Shown here: one piece after another, positions 1 through 8,897 of the stretch
Layout: the number at the start of each line of letters is the position of its first letter
Position numbering within the stretch: position 1 is the first letter of the stretch
Assembly (NCBI RefSeq): GCF_914484835.1
Contig: NZ_CAJZAR010000061.1
Span: 35,227-99,226, forward strand
DNA: 64,000 bases
Direction: 5' to 3'
Origin: Paraburkholderia tropica
GTDB taxonomy: Bacteria; Pseudomonadota; Gammaproteobacteria; Burkholderiales; Burkholderiaceae
Notes under the pieces: model-generated
The model's database searches: none
Told to the model about the DNA's origin: nothing
The model's input: the letters and a program-made list of their open reading frames with translations, nothing else
Translations under genes and position numbers: made by a program

Positions 1-1
1 C

Positions 2-448
2 GCGTGCGCGTCGCCGGCCTATCTGGAGCGGCGCGGCGTGCCGCAGAAGCCCGCCGATCTTGTCAACCACACCTGTCTGCAACTCGTGACGCCGGTGTTT
101 CCGGTGTCGCAATGGCAGTTCAGCGGCCCGAACGGCAACGAGACGATCGAGCTGGGCGCGACGCCCACGTTCCAGGTGAATGTGGCCGAGGCGCTGGCCG
201 TGGCGGTGAGCGAGGGCATGGGCGTGGGCCTGCTGCCGATCTATTCGGCGATCAGCGGTCTACGCAGCGGCGAACTCGTCTGGATCCTGCCCGAGTACAC
301 GTCGCAGGAAATGAACGTCTACGCGATGTATCCGTCGCGCCAGTATCTCGACGCGAAGATCCGCACGTGGGTCGAACTGCTGCGCGAAAAGCTGCCGACC
401 ACGCTGGCCGAGGATCAGGCCGAACTGCGCCGCTTCGCGCGCACCTGA
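2..448 (+). CDS. LysR-family transcriptional regulator, C-terminal part (cut by window edge)
   Basis: Reading frame 2 is open from the first base and gives about 148 residues of a LysR-type effector-binding domain. It shows the family pattern of a region running from 'NVAEALAVAVSEGMGVGLLP' to a final helix rich in 'RTWVELLREKL'. LysR regulators bind DNA with an N-terminal winged helix and sense a small molecule with this periplasmic-binding-protein-like domain. The DNA-binding half and the start lie left of the window. The target genes cannot be deduced, because the divergent neighbour usually controlled by LysR proteins is also outside. Confidence 0.85.
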   Translation, partial: ACASPAYLERRGVPQKPADLVNHTCLQLVTPVFPVSQWQFSGPNGNETIELGATPTFQVNVAEALAVAVSEGMGVGLLPIYSAISGLRSGELVWILPEYTSQEMNVYAMYPSRQYLDAKIRTWVELLREKLPTTLAEDQAELRRFART

Positions 449-602
449 GACCTGGCCTGAGCGTTCAGGGCGGTCTGGCGGGCGGCTTGTGACACGCCGT
501 TACAGCTGCGGGTTCTCGCAACACTTGCTTACGCACGGCCGCGAGCCGGCTTGGTAAGGTAGCGGGACTGAAACGTCAATTCGCCAGAACCCGAGGATTT
601 CC

Positions 603-755
603 ATGGATACGCATCTGATGATCGGCATCGCCGTGATGATGGGCCTGATCGGTATCGCCGCGTCGCGCGACCTGCTGCGCATGCGCCGCGCGCAGCTTCA
701 GCCCGTCACCCTGCGCGTGCAGCGTCCGGTCGACCGCTCGCGTCCGCTGCGCTGA
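603..755 (+). CDS. small membrane-anchored protein, 50 residues, unrecognised
   Basis: A 51-codon frame begins with ATG after 'gaggatttcc', which gives an AGGA ribosome site at good distance. The first 20 residues (MDTHLMIGIAVMMGLIGIAA) form one hydrophobic helix. The rest is strongly basic (LLRMRRAQ, RVQRPVDRSRPLR). This is the layout of a single-pass small membrane protein with a cytoplasmic Arg-rich tail. Codon use is like the host. It stands alone between the LysR gene and a hairpin at 829-851. I do not recognise a family, and the function is unknown. Confidence 0.55.
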   Translation: MDTHLMIGIAVMMGLIGIAASRDLLRMRRAQLQPVTLRVQRPVDRSRPLR

Positions 756-786
756 TTTTTATGTCGATCGGCGCAATTTCGCCGCT

Positions 787-817
787 GATCCACGCCCGAT
801 CCACGCCTGATCCACGC
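787..817. repeat. 11-bp tandem repeat, 2.8 units
   Basis: The unit GATCCACGCCC/T occurs at 787-797 and 798-808, with a partial third copy at 809-817, just before a hairpin. It is non-coding. Confidence 0.7.
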
Positions 818-828
818 GATCCTTGCAG

Positions 829-851
829 GCCGGCTCCGTTCGCGAGCCGGC
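829..851. terminator. hairpin between convergent genes, possible terminator
   Basis: GCCGGCTC and GAGCCGGC form a perfect 8-bp stem with a 7-base loop, between the end of the small ORF and the end of the metallophosphoesterase. There is no good T-run on either side, so termination would be weak or Rho-assisted. Confidence 0.45.
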
Positions 852-880
852 TGTCTTGAAGCGGCGACGCTTCGTCTGAC

Positions 881-1687
881 TCAAACCTCCACCACCTTAT
901 CCCACGCGAATGCCGGATTCTCCGGCAGGCCCGTGCGCCGGTCGCGATAACCGCGCGGATTGCACACCACGCGCGTGCCGTTGACCGTGTAGTCGAAGCA
1001 CGTATGCGTGTGGCCGTGCACCCAGAGCGCGGCGGGCGGCCCGACGAGCGCGCCGAGATCGTTCACGAATCCCGCTGACACCGGATCGTTCGCATAACGC
1101 GCCGCCAGGCTTAGCCGATGCGGCGCGTGGTGCGTCACCACGATCGTCTTGCCCGCGAAGGGCTTCGCCAGTTCCGCCTCCAGCCACGCACGCGAGCGCG
1201 CATGCAGCGCGAGCGAATCCGCGGGCGTGAAATCGCGCGCGAGCGCCTGCGGACTGTCGGGCCAGGACACCTGAATCAAGCCCTTGAAATCGAGCATCAC
1301 GCGCATCGCCGCCGAAATGGCCGCCTCGCGCGCCGCGTCGCTCGCGCCGAACAGCGCGAAATCGGCCCACAGCGTCGTGCCGAGCACGCGAAAGCGGCCC
1401 TGCGGATCGACGTAGACACCGTTGTTCAGGAAGTGCACGTTGTCGAGCGTGGCGGCGGCGTCGCACATCGCGGCTTCGAGCGCGCCGAGTTCGCCGTCGT
1501 AATACTCGTGATTGCCCGGCACGTAGATCACCGGCACGTCCGCGTCGAAAGTTTCCGCGGCCCAGCGCAGCCCGAGCCCGTGATTGTGGATGTCGCCCGC
1601 GAGCACGACGAGGTCGGCGTCGGCGTGCGGGATCAGGTCCGGCTCGTCGTTTTCCAGATGCAGATCGGACAGCACGCGAACTTTCAC
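881..1687 (-). CDS. calcineurin-like metallophosphoesterase
   Basis: The protein has 268 residues with the full metallophosphoesterase motif set in order: DLHLE near the start, GDIHNHG, GNHEYY, a THHAPH segment and HGHTH near the C-terminus. These ligands hold a two-metal centre that hydrolyses phosphoester bonds. The natural substrate is not predictable. I chose the GTG start at 1687 because AAGGAG lies 5 bases upstream and the protein then begins directly with the first beta strand (KVRVLSDLHLE). The frame stays open further upstream but adds only a non-conserved stretch. It lies downstream of the FAD oxidase gene on the same strand, 58 bases away, and may be co-transcribed. Confidence 0.88.
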   Translation of the reverse strand: MKVRVLSDLHLENDEPDLIPHADADLVVLAGDIHNHGLGLRWAAETFDADVPVIYVPGNHEYYDGELGALEAAMCDAAATLDNVHFLNNGVYVDPQGRFRVLGTTLWADFALFGASDAAREAAISAAMRVMLDFKGLIQVSWPDSPQALARDFTPADSLALHARSRAWLEAELAKPFAGKTIVVTHHAPHRLSLAARYANDPVSAGFVNDLGALVGPPAALWVHGHTHTCFDYTVNGTRVVCNPRGYRDRRTGLPENPAFAWDKVVEV

Positions 1688-1745
1688 ATCGGCTCCTTGC
1701 GCGGTCAGCGCCTTCGATACCTCATCCACACACTCAGCGACGCAT

Positions 1746-3182
1746 TCAGCGCACCACCTTGCCCGGATTCATCAGATTGAGCGGATCGAGCGCCTGCTTG
1801 ATCGCGCGCATCATCGACAGTTCGACGTCGCTCTTGTAGTGCGCGTTTTCGTCGATCTTCAACTGGCCGAGGCCGTGCTCCGCGCTGATCGTGCCGCGAT
1901 GACGCGCGACGCTGTCGTAGACGATGCGGTTCAGCGTCTTCTCGTTTTCTGCAAGAAAGCGCTTCGGGTCGCCGCCCTCGGGCGCCTGCACGTTGTAGTG
2001 CAGATTGCCGTCGCCGAGATGGCCGAACGTCACCATGCGCGCGCCGGGCACCGTGCGCGCGATCTCGGCGTCGGTTTCCTCGATGAAGTGGCCGATGCGC
2101 GAAATCGGCACGCCGATGTCGTGTTTCACGTTGAGCCCTTCCTGCGCCTGCGCGAGCGGAATGTGCTCGCGGATATTCCAGAACGCCTGCGATTGCGTGA
2201 GGTTTTCGGCGACCACGGCATCGTCGACGAGACCTTGTTCGAGCGCCGCTTCCATCAGCTTTTCGAACAGCGCGCGGCCGTGTTCCTCGCTTTCGTTATC
2301 GGAGAGTTCGAGCAGCACAACCTGCGCGTGGCGTTGCTGGAACGGATAGCGCAGCTGCGGGAAATGGCGGCCGACCAGCTGCATGCAGAAGTCCGACATC
2401 AGTTCGAAGCCGGTCAGCAGCGGACCCGCGTAGCGCTGCGCGAGCGAGAGGAAGTCGAGCGCGGCGTGGGCCGAGCCGAGCGCCGCGAGCGCGGTGACGC
2501 GCGCGGCCGGCTGCGGATGCAGCTTCATGACCGCCGCCGTGATGATGCCGAGCGTGCCTTCCGCGCCGATGAACAGATCGCGCAGATCGTAGCCCGTGTT
2601 GTCCTTGCGCAGTCCTCGCAGGCCGTCCCAGAGTTCGCCTTGCGGCGTCACCACTTCGAGGCCGAGACACAGTTCGCGCGTGTTGCCGTAGCGCAGCACG
2701 CCGGTGCCGCCCGCATTGGTCGAGAGATTGCCGCCGATCGTGCAGCTGCCTTCGGCCGCGAGCGAGAGCGGGAACAGACGGCCCGCATCGGCGGCGCGCG
2801 CCTGGACTTCGGCGAGGATCACGCCCGCTTCGACGGTGATGGTGTTGTTGTGCGCGTCGATCTCGCGCACGCGGTTCAGGCGGCGCAGGCTCAGCACCGC
2901 TTGCGCGCCGGTCGTGTCGGGCGTCGCGCCGCCCGCGAGGCCGGTGTTGCCGCCCTGCGGCACGATCGCGACGCGATGCGCGTGCGCGAGTTTCACGACG
3001 TCGGCGACTTCCCCGGCGTTCGCGGGACAGAGCACGGCGCAGGCCGCGCCCTGGTAGCGCTTGCGCCAGTCGGCGAGGTAGGGCGCGGTGTCGTGGGCGT
3101 CGGTGAGCACGTGTTGCGCGCCGATGGCGGCGGCGCAGGCGTCGAGGAAGGCTTGCGGGGCGAGGGCTTGGGTGTCGGTCAT
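1746..3182 (-). CDS. FAD-linked oxidase, D-2-hydroxyglutarate/D-lactate dehydrogenase type
   Basis: The protein has 478 residues. An N-terminal FAD-binding PCMH domain carries the 'VPQGGNTGLAGGA' flavin-contacting stretch and 'TNAGGTGVLRYGNTRE'. A C-terminal FAD-oxidase cap carries 'GHLGDGNLHYN' and 'SAEHGLG', the metal and substrate-binding histidine motifs of D-2-hydroxyacid dehydrogenases. The family oxidises D-2-hydroxyacids such as D-2-hydroxyglutarate or D-lactate to 2-oxoacids and passes electrons to a carrier such as ETF or cytochrome. Which acid is used here cannot be read from sequence. The start at 3182 (MTDTQ) matches family length. The longer open frame upstream is Arg- and Pro-rich and not protein-like. 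Confidence 0.9.
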   Translation of the reverse strand: MTDTQALAPQAFLDACAAAIGAQHVLTDAHDTAPYLADWRKRYQGAACAVLCPANAGEVADVVKLAHAHRVAIVPQGGNTGLAGGATPDTTGAQAVLSLRRLNRVREIDAHNNTITVEAGVILAEVQARAADAGRLFPLSLAAEGSCTIGGNLSTNAGGTGVLRYGNTRELCLGLEVVTPQGELWDGLRGLRKDNTGYDLRDLFIGAEGTLGIITAAVMKLHPQPAARVTALAALGSAHAALDFLSLAQRYAGPLLTGFELMSDFCMQLVGRHFPQLRYPFQQRHAQVVLLELSDNESEEHGRALFEKLMEAALEQGLVDDAVVAENLTQSQAFWNIREHIPLAQAQEGLNVKHDIGVPISRIGHFIEETDAEIARTVPGARMVTFGHLGDGNLHYNVQAPEGGDPKRFLAENEKTLNRIVYDSVARHRGTISAEHGLGQLKIDENAHYKSDVELSMMRAIKQALDPLNLMNPGKVVR

Positions 3183-3463
3183 GGTGAATCGGGTGTCTCG
3201 GGGCGGCGCGGCGGCTGCGCGCGGGCGATGTTGTTCGGTGCGGGCGGCTGGCCTGGATGGCGCTGCTTGCCGCGCGCTTGTTGATCGTCGTGGCGGCGTG
3301 GCGGCGTGGCGGTAGGACGGCCAAAAGGCTAGTTTGACACGTCGGACGCCGTATCGGGGGCGGCGCGGGCAGGGCGCGCGTTGTTGCCTCGCCGTTCGCA
3401 CGTGGGGGCGGGCTTCACAGCGCGGACGAGGCCGGACGGTGCGTTGAGGTTACTTGACGGGAC

Positions 3464-4102
3464 TTATTGCGCGCCGCGTTTCGCGCGCCGGGCGGCGCGC
3501 TTGTAAGGCGCGACGTAGGCGAGCGCGCACGCGAAAAATCCGCAGGAAAGCGCGACCTCGACCCAGCCGAGCAGATTGCCGGGCGCGCGATCGGTCATGC
3601 CGCGCACGATGCCTTCGGCGAAATAAAGCAGCACCAGCATCGACGCCCATTGCAGCGTATAGAGCCGCCGACGCAGCACGCCGGGCAGCGCGCAGGCGAG
3701 CGGCAGCGCTTTCAGCACGAGCGCGCTGCCGCCGGGCCGCAGCGGCGCGAGCCGCCATTCCCAGGCGAGACACAGCAGCGTGAGCGCGGCGAGCATGGCG
3801 AAGGCGCCGAGCGCGGCGAAGCGTCGGCCCGCGACGCGGTCCGGTGCGCGGTTTGCTGCGGCGTCGCTCGCAAAGGTTGATGTCGATTCCGCTTCCGTGT
3901 CGCGCATTGGCGCATTGTCGCGACGCGAATTCGCCGATGACGGTAAAGTGCGCGGCTCCGCAGCGGACGCGGCGGACGCGGTGGACGTGGCGGACGTCGC
4001 AGACGACACGGACGATGCAGCGCGTCGCGATTCGTCGCCGAGATCCGCGTTGTTCGCGTTGCGCATGTTGTTCGCCTTGTCCGCTTCGTCCGCGTGGTTC
4101 AC
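3464..4102 (-). CDS. DUF2069 integral membrane protein
   Basis: The C-terminal 115 residues match DUF2069: four hydrophobic segments, including 'LAWEWRLAPLRPGGSALVLK', 'LYTLQWASMLVLLYFAEG' and a last helix before a basic tail. The GTG start at 4102 overlaps the wrbA stop (GTGA), which suggests translational coupling. It gives a 212-residue protein whose first 70-80 residues are low-complexity (Asn, Ala, Ser, Thr). Family members are usually shorter, so a start at the ATG at 3907 (about 148 residues) is a real alternative. The function of DUF2069 is unknown. The wrbA-DUF2069 pair looks like one transcript. Confidence 0.8.
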   Translation of the reverse strand: MNHADEADKANNMRNANNADLGDESRRAASSVSSATSATSTASAASAAEPRTLPSSANSRRDNAPMRDTEAESTSTFASDAAANRAPDRVAGRRFAALGAFAMLAALTLLCLAWEWRLAPLRPGGSALVLKALPLACALPGVLRRRLYTLQWASMLVLLYFAEGIVRGMTDRAPGNLLGWVEVALSCGFFACALAYVAPYKRAARRAKRGAQ

Positions 4103-4707
4103 GGCCGTTCGCCTTGCGCGAGCGCCAGCGCCGAACGCGCGAGCCGCACGCCGAGCGCGACCGCGAGCGCCTTCTCATCGGCGCTGAGGCCGTGGCTGCG
4201 TCCGTCGGAGCGTGCGTGATGCGACGCGCCATACGGCGTGCCGCCGCCCTCGGTCGACGCGAGCGCGCTTTCGGTGTACGGAATGCCGACGAGCAGCATG
4301 CCGTGATGCAGCAGCGGCAGCATCATCGAGAGCAGCGTGCTTTCCTGGCCGCCGTGCAGGCTGCCGGTGGACGTGAACACGCAGCCGGGCTTGCCCGCGA
4401 GCGCGCCCGCGAGCCACTGCGGCGTGGTGCCGTCGAGAAAGTACTTGAGCGGCGCGGCCATGTTGCCGAAGCGTGTGGGCGAGCCGAGCGCGAGACCGGC
4501 GCATTCCTCGAGGTCGCGCAGTTCCGCGTAGGGCGGGCCGTCGTCGGGAATGTCGGGCGCGGTGGCTTCGCAGACCGTCGATACGGGCGGCACCGTGCGC
4601 ACGCGCGACTCGGCGCCCGGCACGCTGTCGATCCCCTGGGCGATGGCGCGCGCGAGTTCGCGCGTGGCGCCATGGCGGCTGTAGTAGAGCACAAGAATCG
4701 GTTTCAT
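4099..4707 (-). CDS. wrbA: NAD(P)H:quinone oxidoreductase WrbA, flavodoxin-like
   Basis: The 202-residue protein starts with MKPILVLYYSRHGATRELA, the FMN phosphate-binding loop of the flavodoxin/WrbA fold. It continues with 'GSPTRFGNMAAPLKYFLD' and 'FTSTGSLHGGQESTLLSM', both WrbA hallmarks that bind FMN and NAD(P)H. WrbA performs two-electron reduction of quinones and so avoids semiquinone radicals. It is the first gene of a two-gene unit with the DUF2069 gene and overlaps it by four bases. Confidence 0.93.
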   Translation of the reverse strand: MKPILVLYYSRHGATRELARAIAQGIDSVPGAESRVRTVPPVSTVCEATAPDIPDDGPPYAELRDLEECAGLALGSPTRFGNMAAPLKYFLDGTTPQWLAGALAGKPGCVFTSTGSLHGGQESTLLSMMLPLLHHGMLLVGIPYTESALASTEGGGTPYGASHHARSDGRSHGLSADEKALAVALGVRLARSALALAQGERP

Positions 4708-4827
4708 CGGACCTCGTCGGTGGACGGGATATTATAGGGGTTGGGTTCGCGGCCGATGCGGCCCAACGGTTGATGCTTCCTCGTCAGACGCACCTCGTTA
4801 GACGCATCGTTTCAGCAGGGCAGGCCA

Positions 4828-6135
4828 ATGGATGTGTTGTCGAAACTCCGAATCGATCTCGATATCGTGAAGCGTCTCGCGCGCTTCGCGGCACGGCGCA
4901 GCCGCGAGGATCGCATTCCGCAGGTCGCGGGCAGTCTCACGTTCACGACCATGCTCTCGCTCGTGCCGCTCGCCACCGTGGCGTTCGCGCTGTTCACGGC
5001 GTTTCCTATCTTCGCGTCGTTCCAGAATTCGCTGCAGGTTTTTCTCGCCGATCACCTGATGCCGACGCAGATCAACAGCCAGATCTTCAAGTATCTGAAT
5101 CAGTTCGCGTCGAAGGCCAAGGGCCTCACGACCATGGGCATGATCGTGCTGTTCGTGACCTCCGTCATGACGATGATGACGGTCGAATCGGCCTTCAACC
5201 TGATCTGGCGCGTGCGCAAGGCGCGGCCGTTCGCGCAGCGCGTGCTGGTGTACTGGGCGATTCTCACGCTCGGACCGATCCTGATCGGCGTGAGTCTGTC
5301 TCTCTCGTCGTATCTGTTCACGCGCTCGCTGGCCATCGCCACCGAGCAGCACGTCTCGATGCTGTTCGACTGGCTGCTGATCGGCGCGTCGTTACCGCTC
5401 ACGGCGCTCGCGTTCACGATGCTCTACGTCTATCTGCCGAATTGTCGCGTGCAGTGGCGCGACGCGGTGGTGGGCGGCGTGGCCGCGGCGATCGCGTTCG
5501 AGCTCGCCAAGCGCGGCTTCGGCTATTACGTGCGCCGCATTCCCACTTATACCGCGGTGTACGGCGCGTTCGCGGCCGCGCCGATGTTCCTGCTCTGGAT
5601 GTACCTGAGCTGGTTCATCACGCTGGTGGGCGCGATGATCACTTCGGCGCTGCCGGAAATCCGCACGGGACGTTTCAACCGGCCGCGTTTTCCGGGCAGC
5701 GATCTGCTCGATGCGCTCGAACTGCTCGCGGGTCTCGCCGAAACGCGCGACGCGGGCCGCCCCGGCATGACCGGCGAGCAGCTTGCGCAACTGCTGCGCC
5801 GCGACCTCGCGACGGTGACGCGCCTCGTGGCCGATCTCGAAGAGGACGAACTGATCGCGCGGCTGGAAAAGGACGGCGCGAAGCCGCATTACGTGCTGAT
5901 CGCGAATCCCGCGCGCATTTCCGTCGAGCGGATTTTCGGGCGCTTCGTGATCGACCGCGAGGAGCTGGCGTATCAGCTCAAGTCGAGCGATATCGATTCC
6001 AGTACGCTGCTGTCCGCGCTGGACAACGACAAGCTGTCGATTTCGCTGGCGTCTTTGCTTGCCGCGCGCCGCGAACTCGTGCGGCTGGCGGAAGCGGGCG
6101 ATCCGCCGCCGGCGTTGCCGCATCCGGCGGCGTGA
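4828..6135 (+). CDS. YihY/virulence factor BrkB family membrane protein with C-terminal winged-helix region
   Basis: The protein has 435 residues. Residues 1-290 are the YihY domain, with six hydrophobic segments, the early 'QVAGSLTFTTMLSLVPL' signature and the 'RRIPTYTAVYGAFAAAP' loop. Residues 310-400 look like a helix-turn-helix ('GMTGEQLAQLLRRDLATVTR', 'LEEDELIARLEKDG'). This domain pair is familiar in beta-proteobacteria. The protein was once called RNase BN, an assignment later withdrawn, and its true role is unknown. The ATG follows 'gcagggcaggcca', a modest ribosome site. It is transcribed away from wrbA from an upstream AT-rich patch near 4732-4740. Confidence 0.9.
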   Translation: MDVLSKLRIDLDIVKRLARFAARRSREDRIPQVAGSLTFTTMLSLVPLATVAFALFTAFPIFASFQNSLQVFLADHLMPTQINSQIFKYLNQFASKAKGLTTMGMIVLFVTSVMTMMTVESAFNLIWRVRKARPFAQRVLVYWAILTLGPILIGVSLSLSSYLFTRSLAIATEQHVSMLFDWLLIGASLPLTALAFTMLYVYLPNCRVQWRDAVVGGVAAAIAFELAKRGFGYYVRRIPTYTAVYGAFAAAPMFLLWMYLSWFITLVGAMITSALPEIRTGRFNRPRFPGSDLLDALELLAGLAETRDAGRPGMTGEQLAQLLRRDLATVTRLVADLEEDELIARLEKDGAKPHYVLIANPARISVERIFGRFVIDREELAYQLKSSDIDSSTLLSALDNDKLSISLASLLAARRELVRLAEAGDPPPALPHPAA

Positions 6136-6159
6136 ATCAGGTGCCGTGAAGCGGGAAAT

Positions 6160-6483
6160 CTACAGCGAAATCTTCCCGCGACAGATATCCGAGAACATGA
6201 CCCAATCGCCCATCAGGCTATAGATGGGATGGCGGAAGGTGGCGGGGCGGTTTTTCTCGAATGCGAAGTGCCCGATCCAGGCGAAGCCGTAGCCGCACAC
6301 GACGGCGGCGGGCAGCCAGAGCCAGTTGCCGGTGGCGATGGCCATGGCGACACAGCCGATCACCCCGAGCGAGCCGATGAAATGCAGCCGTCGCGACATC
6401 AGGTTGCTGTGCTCGCTCAGATAGAACGGATAGAACTGCGCGAAATTCGCGAAGTGTTGCTCGGTATGGGTGGCGTGGCTCAT
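6160..6483 (-). CDS. Mpo1-like / DUF962 membrane protein
   Basis: The protein has 107 residues with 'NFAQFYPFYLSEHSN', 'RRLHFIGSLG', two hydrophobic segments and 'YGFAWIGHFAFEKNRPATFR'. This is the Mpo1/DUF962 pattern of conserved His residues in the membrane. Yeast Mpo1 is a dioxygenase in fatty-acid alpha-oxidation. Whether bacterial members share the reaction is an inference. The ATG at 6483 has a strong GGAGGAGACA site directly before it, which rules out the longer upstream reading. It is convergent with yihY, with only 24 bases between stops. Confidence 0.85.
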   Translation of the reverse strand: MSHATHTEQHFANFAQFYPFYLSEHSNLMSRRLHFIGSLGVIGCVAMAIATGNWLWLPAAVVCGYGFAWIGHFAFEKNRPATFRHPIYSLMGDWVMFSDICRGKISL

Positions 6484-6735
6484 TGTCTCCTCCGTTGCGC
6501 GGCCGGCGGTCCGGTGAGCGCTTGAGGGCCGAGGCGCAAGGTATGCGCCCGAAAACCGCTTCCGTACATGGCCCAAAGACGCGGCCAAAATCCATTCTGC
6601 GGCGAATCGAACGACCGTGCAAGCCGGGCAAACGGCAGGTGCGGCATGCACGGTGGGTATTCGTCGGGCGGCGTGTTCAGGCGATTTCGTGGACCGCTTT
6701 TCCGTTGCCTCCCGGCCGCACATTTCAGCGCTGTG

Positions 6736-7575
6736 TCAGCCGTTGCCCACCCGTGGCGCGGCGAAGCGATAAAGCGCGTCGAGCGTCGCGTCGGGCTGCT
6801 CCGTCATCAGCGCGTGGCCGGCGTCGAGCGTGGCGGTGTCCACGGCCACGCCGCCCTGGGCCAGCGCGTCGGCGATGGCGCGGGCGGCGCGCGGCGGCGT
6901 CATGGCGTCGCGCTGACCGACGATCAGGCGCACCGGGCAGCGTACTTTCGCGGCGCTGGTCAGGCCGTCGGCATACGCGTTGCAGGCCGCGAAATCCGTG
7001 TGAAAAAGCTGCGGCTCGCCGCGCGCGGACACGCGTTCCATCAGACGCTGGTTCATACCGCGCAGCCACGCGCCCGGCCCCGGACTCGACGGCTTGGCCG
7101 CGAGCGTCGAATGCGACCATGCGTTGACTAGCGCGATCGCTTCCGGCTCGCGCTCGCGCGCCGCATCCAGCAGCGTGGGCGAAACCGTCATCGGGAACGC
7201 GGTGGCGAGCAGCGCGATGCACGCGGCGCGTTCGGGATGGCGCGCCGCGAATTCGAGCGTGACGAGCGAACCCATGCTGTGGCCCGCGACGAAGATTCGC
7301 GCGTTCTTGGCCGCGCCCACCGCGTCGAGCAGCGCGGCCAGCCAGTCGGCCAGCGCGCCGATGCTCGTGAGCGCCGGACCCGCGCTGCGCATATGGCCGG
7401 GCAGATCGACGGCGAGCACGCTGAAGCCGTGATGCGCGAAATAGCGCGACTGCAGCGCCCAGACGCTGTGATCGTGCTGCGCGCCGTGCACGAAAACCGC
7501 GATGGGCCGCTGCGGATCGAACGGGCGCCCACCGGTATAGGCGTAAGCCGCCTTGCCTGCGACATCGACGATCAT
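6736..7575 (-). CDS. alpha/beta hydrolase
   Basis: The protein has 279 residues with the alpha/beta hydrolase fold: 'VFVHGAQHDHSVW' (oxyanion region), 'VDLPGHMRS', the nucleophile elbow 'AGHSMGS' and a late 'LDAGHAL' histidine. The substrate is unknown. The start codon overlaps the stop of metY (ATGA, 7572-7575), so the two are probably translated from one message. The family includes acyl-homoserine ester hydrolases among many esterases, but coupling to metY is the only hint at function and does not prove a role in methionine metabolism. Confidence 0.87.
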   Translation of the reverse strand: MIVDVAGKAAYAYTGGRPFDPQRPIAVFVHGAQHDHSVWALQSRYFAHHGFSVLAVDLPGHMRSAGPALTSIGALADWLAALLDAVGAAKNARIFVAGHSMGSLVTLEFAARHPERAACIALLATAFPMTVSPTLLDAAREREPEAIALVNAWSHSTLAAKPSSPGPGAWLRGMNQRLMERVSARGEPQLFHTDFAACNAYADGLTSAAKVRCPVRLIVGQRDAMTPPRAARAIADALAQGGVAVDTATLDAGHALMTEQPDATLDALYRFAAPRVGNG

Positions 7576-8897
7576 GACGCCTCCTTGCGCGGCGCGGTGC
7601 CGGTGGTGGCGGGCGCTTTCTGCGAAATCTTGAGCGCGCGCTTGAGGTCGTCGATCAGATCGTCGGGGTCTTCGAGGCCGATTGAGAGACGGATCGTGCC
7701 CTCACCGATGCCCGCCGCGGCGAGCGCCGCTTCGTCCATGCGGAAGTGCGTGGTGGAGGCGGGGTGGATCACGAGCGAGCGCGCGTCGCCGACATTGGCG
7801 AGATGCGAGAACAGCGTGAGCGATTCGATGAAGCGCTTGCCCGCTTCGCGGCCGCCCGCGAGGTCGAAGCTGAACACCGCGCCCGCGCCGCGCGGCAGCA
7901 GACGCTGGGCGAGCGCGTGGTCGGGATGGCTCGGCAATTCGGGGTAGGCGACGGCCTGCACCGCCTCGTGCGCAGCGAGAAATTCCACCACGCGCCGCGT
8001 GTTGGCCACGTGCCGTTCCATGCGCAGCGGCAAGGTTTCGATGCCTTGCAGCAGTTGCCACGCGGCTTGCGGATGCAGGCAGGCGCCGAAGTCGCGCAGG
8101 CCTTCGCGGCGCGCGCGCAGCAGGAAGGGCGCGACGCTGCTTTCCTCGCTGAACACCATGCCGTGAAAGCCCGCGTAGGGCTCCGTGAATTCGGGAAAGC
8201 GCCCCGATGCCTCGAAGTCGAACGTGCCGCCGTCCACCAGCACGCCGCCGATGGTCGTGCCGTGGCCGCCGAGAAACTTGGTCGCCGAGTGATAGACGAA
8301 ATCCGCGCCATGATCGAACGGACGCAGCAGATACGGCGTGGTGAACGTGGAGTCGACGAGCAGCGGCACGCGATGGTCGTGCGCGATCTGCGCGACGGCG
8401 GCGATATCGAGCACGTCGAGGCCCGGATTGCCGAGCGTCTCGCCGAACAGCAGGCGCGTGTTGGGCCGCAGCGCCGCGCGCCAGGCGTCGAGGTCGCCCG
8501 GTTTGACGAAGGTGGTCTCGATGCCGAAGCGCCGCAGCGTGTAGTCGAGCAGGTTGTGCGAGCCGCCGTAAAGCGCCGCTGACGCGACGATATGCGCGCC
8601 CGCGCCCATCAGCGTGGCGATGGTCAGATGAAGCGAGGCCTGGCCGCTCGCGGTGCCGATCGCGCCTGCGCCGCCTTCGAGGGCCGCGACGCGCTCCTCG
8701 AACACGGCCACCGTGGGATTCGAGATGCGCGAATACACGTGGCCCGCGCGCTCCATGTTGAACAGCGCTGCGGCGTGGTCGGTGTCGCGGAACGAGAACG
8801 ACGTGGTTTGATAAATCGGCGTCGCGCGGGCGCCGGTGACGGGGTCGGGCGCGGCGCCGGCATGCAGCGCGAGCGTGTCGAAGCGGGGATCGGACAT
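7572..8897 (-). CDS. metY: O-acetylhomoserine aminocarboxypropyltransferase (O-acetylhomoserine sulfhydrylase)
   Basis: The 441-residue PLP enzyme belongs to the Cys/Met metabolism family. 'HAGAAPDPVTGARATPIYQTT' at the N-terminus, 'YSRISNPTVAVFE' and 'FVYHSATKFLGGHGTTIGG' (with the PLP lysine in SATK) identify the MetY branch. That branch is longer than cystathionine gamma-synthase. It joins sulfide to O-acetylhomoserine to give homocysteine in the direct sulfhydrylation route to methionine. Translation is probably coupled to the following hydrolase. No SAM riboswitch pattern was seen in the leader. Confidence 0.93.
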   Translation of the reverse strand: MSDPRFDTLALHAGAAPDPVTGARATPIYQTTSFSFRDTDHAAALFNMERAGHVYSRISNPTVAVFEERVAALEGGAGAIGTASGQASLHLTIATLMGAGAHIVASAALYGGSHNLLDYTLRRFGIETTFVKPGDLDAWRAALRPNTRLLFGETLGNPGLDVLDIAAVAQIAHDHRVPLLVDSTFTTPYLLRPFDHGADFVYHSATKFLGGHGTTIGGVLVDGGTFDFEASGRFPEFTEPYAGFHGMVFSEESSVAPFLLRARREGLRDFGACLHPQAAWQLLQGIETLPLRMERHVANTRRVVEFLAAHEAVQAVAYPELPSHPDHALAQRLLPRGAGAVFSFDLAGGREAGKRFIESLTLFSHLANVGDARSLVIHPASTTHFRMDEAALAAAGIGEGTIRLSIGLEDPDDLIDDLKRALKISQKAPATTGTAPRKEAS

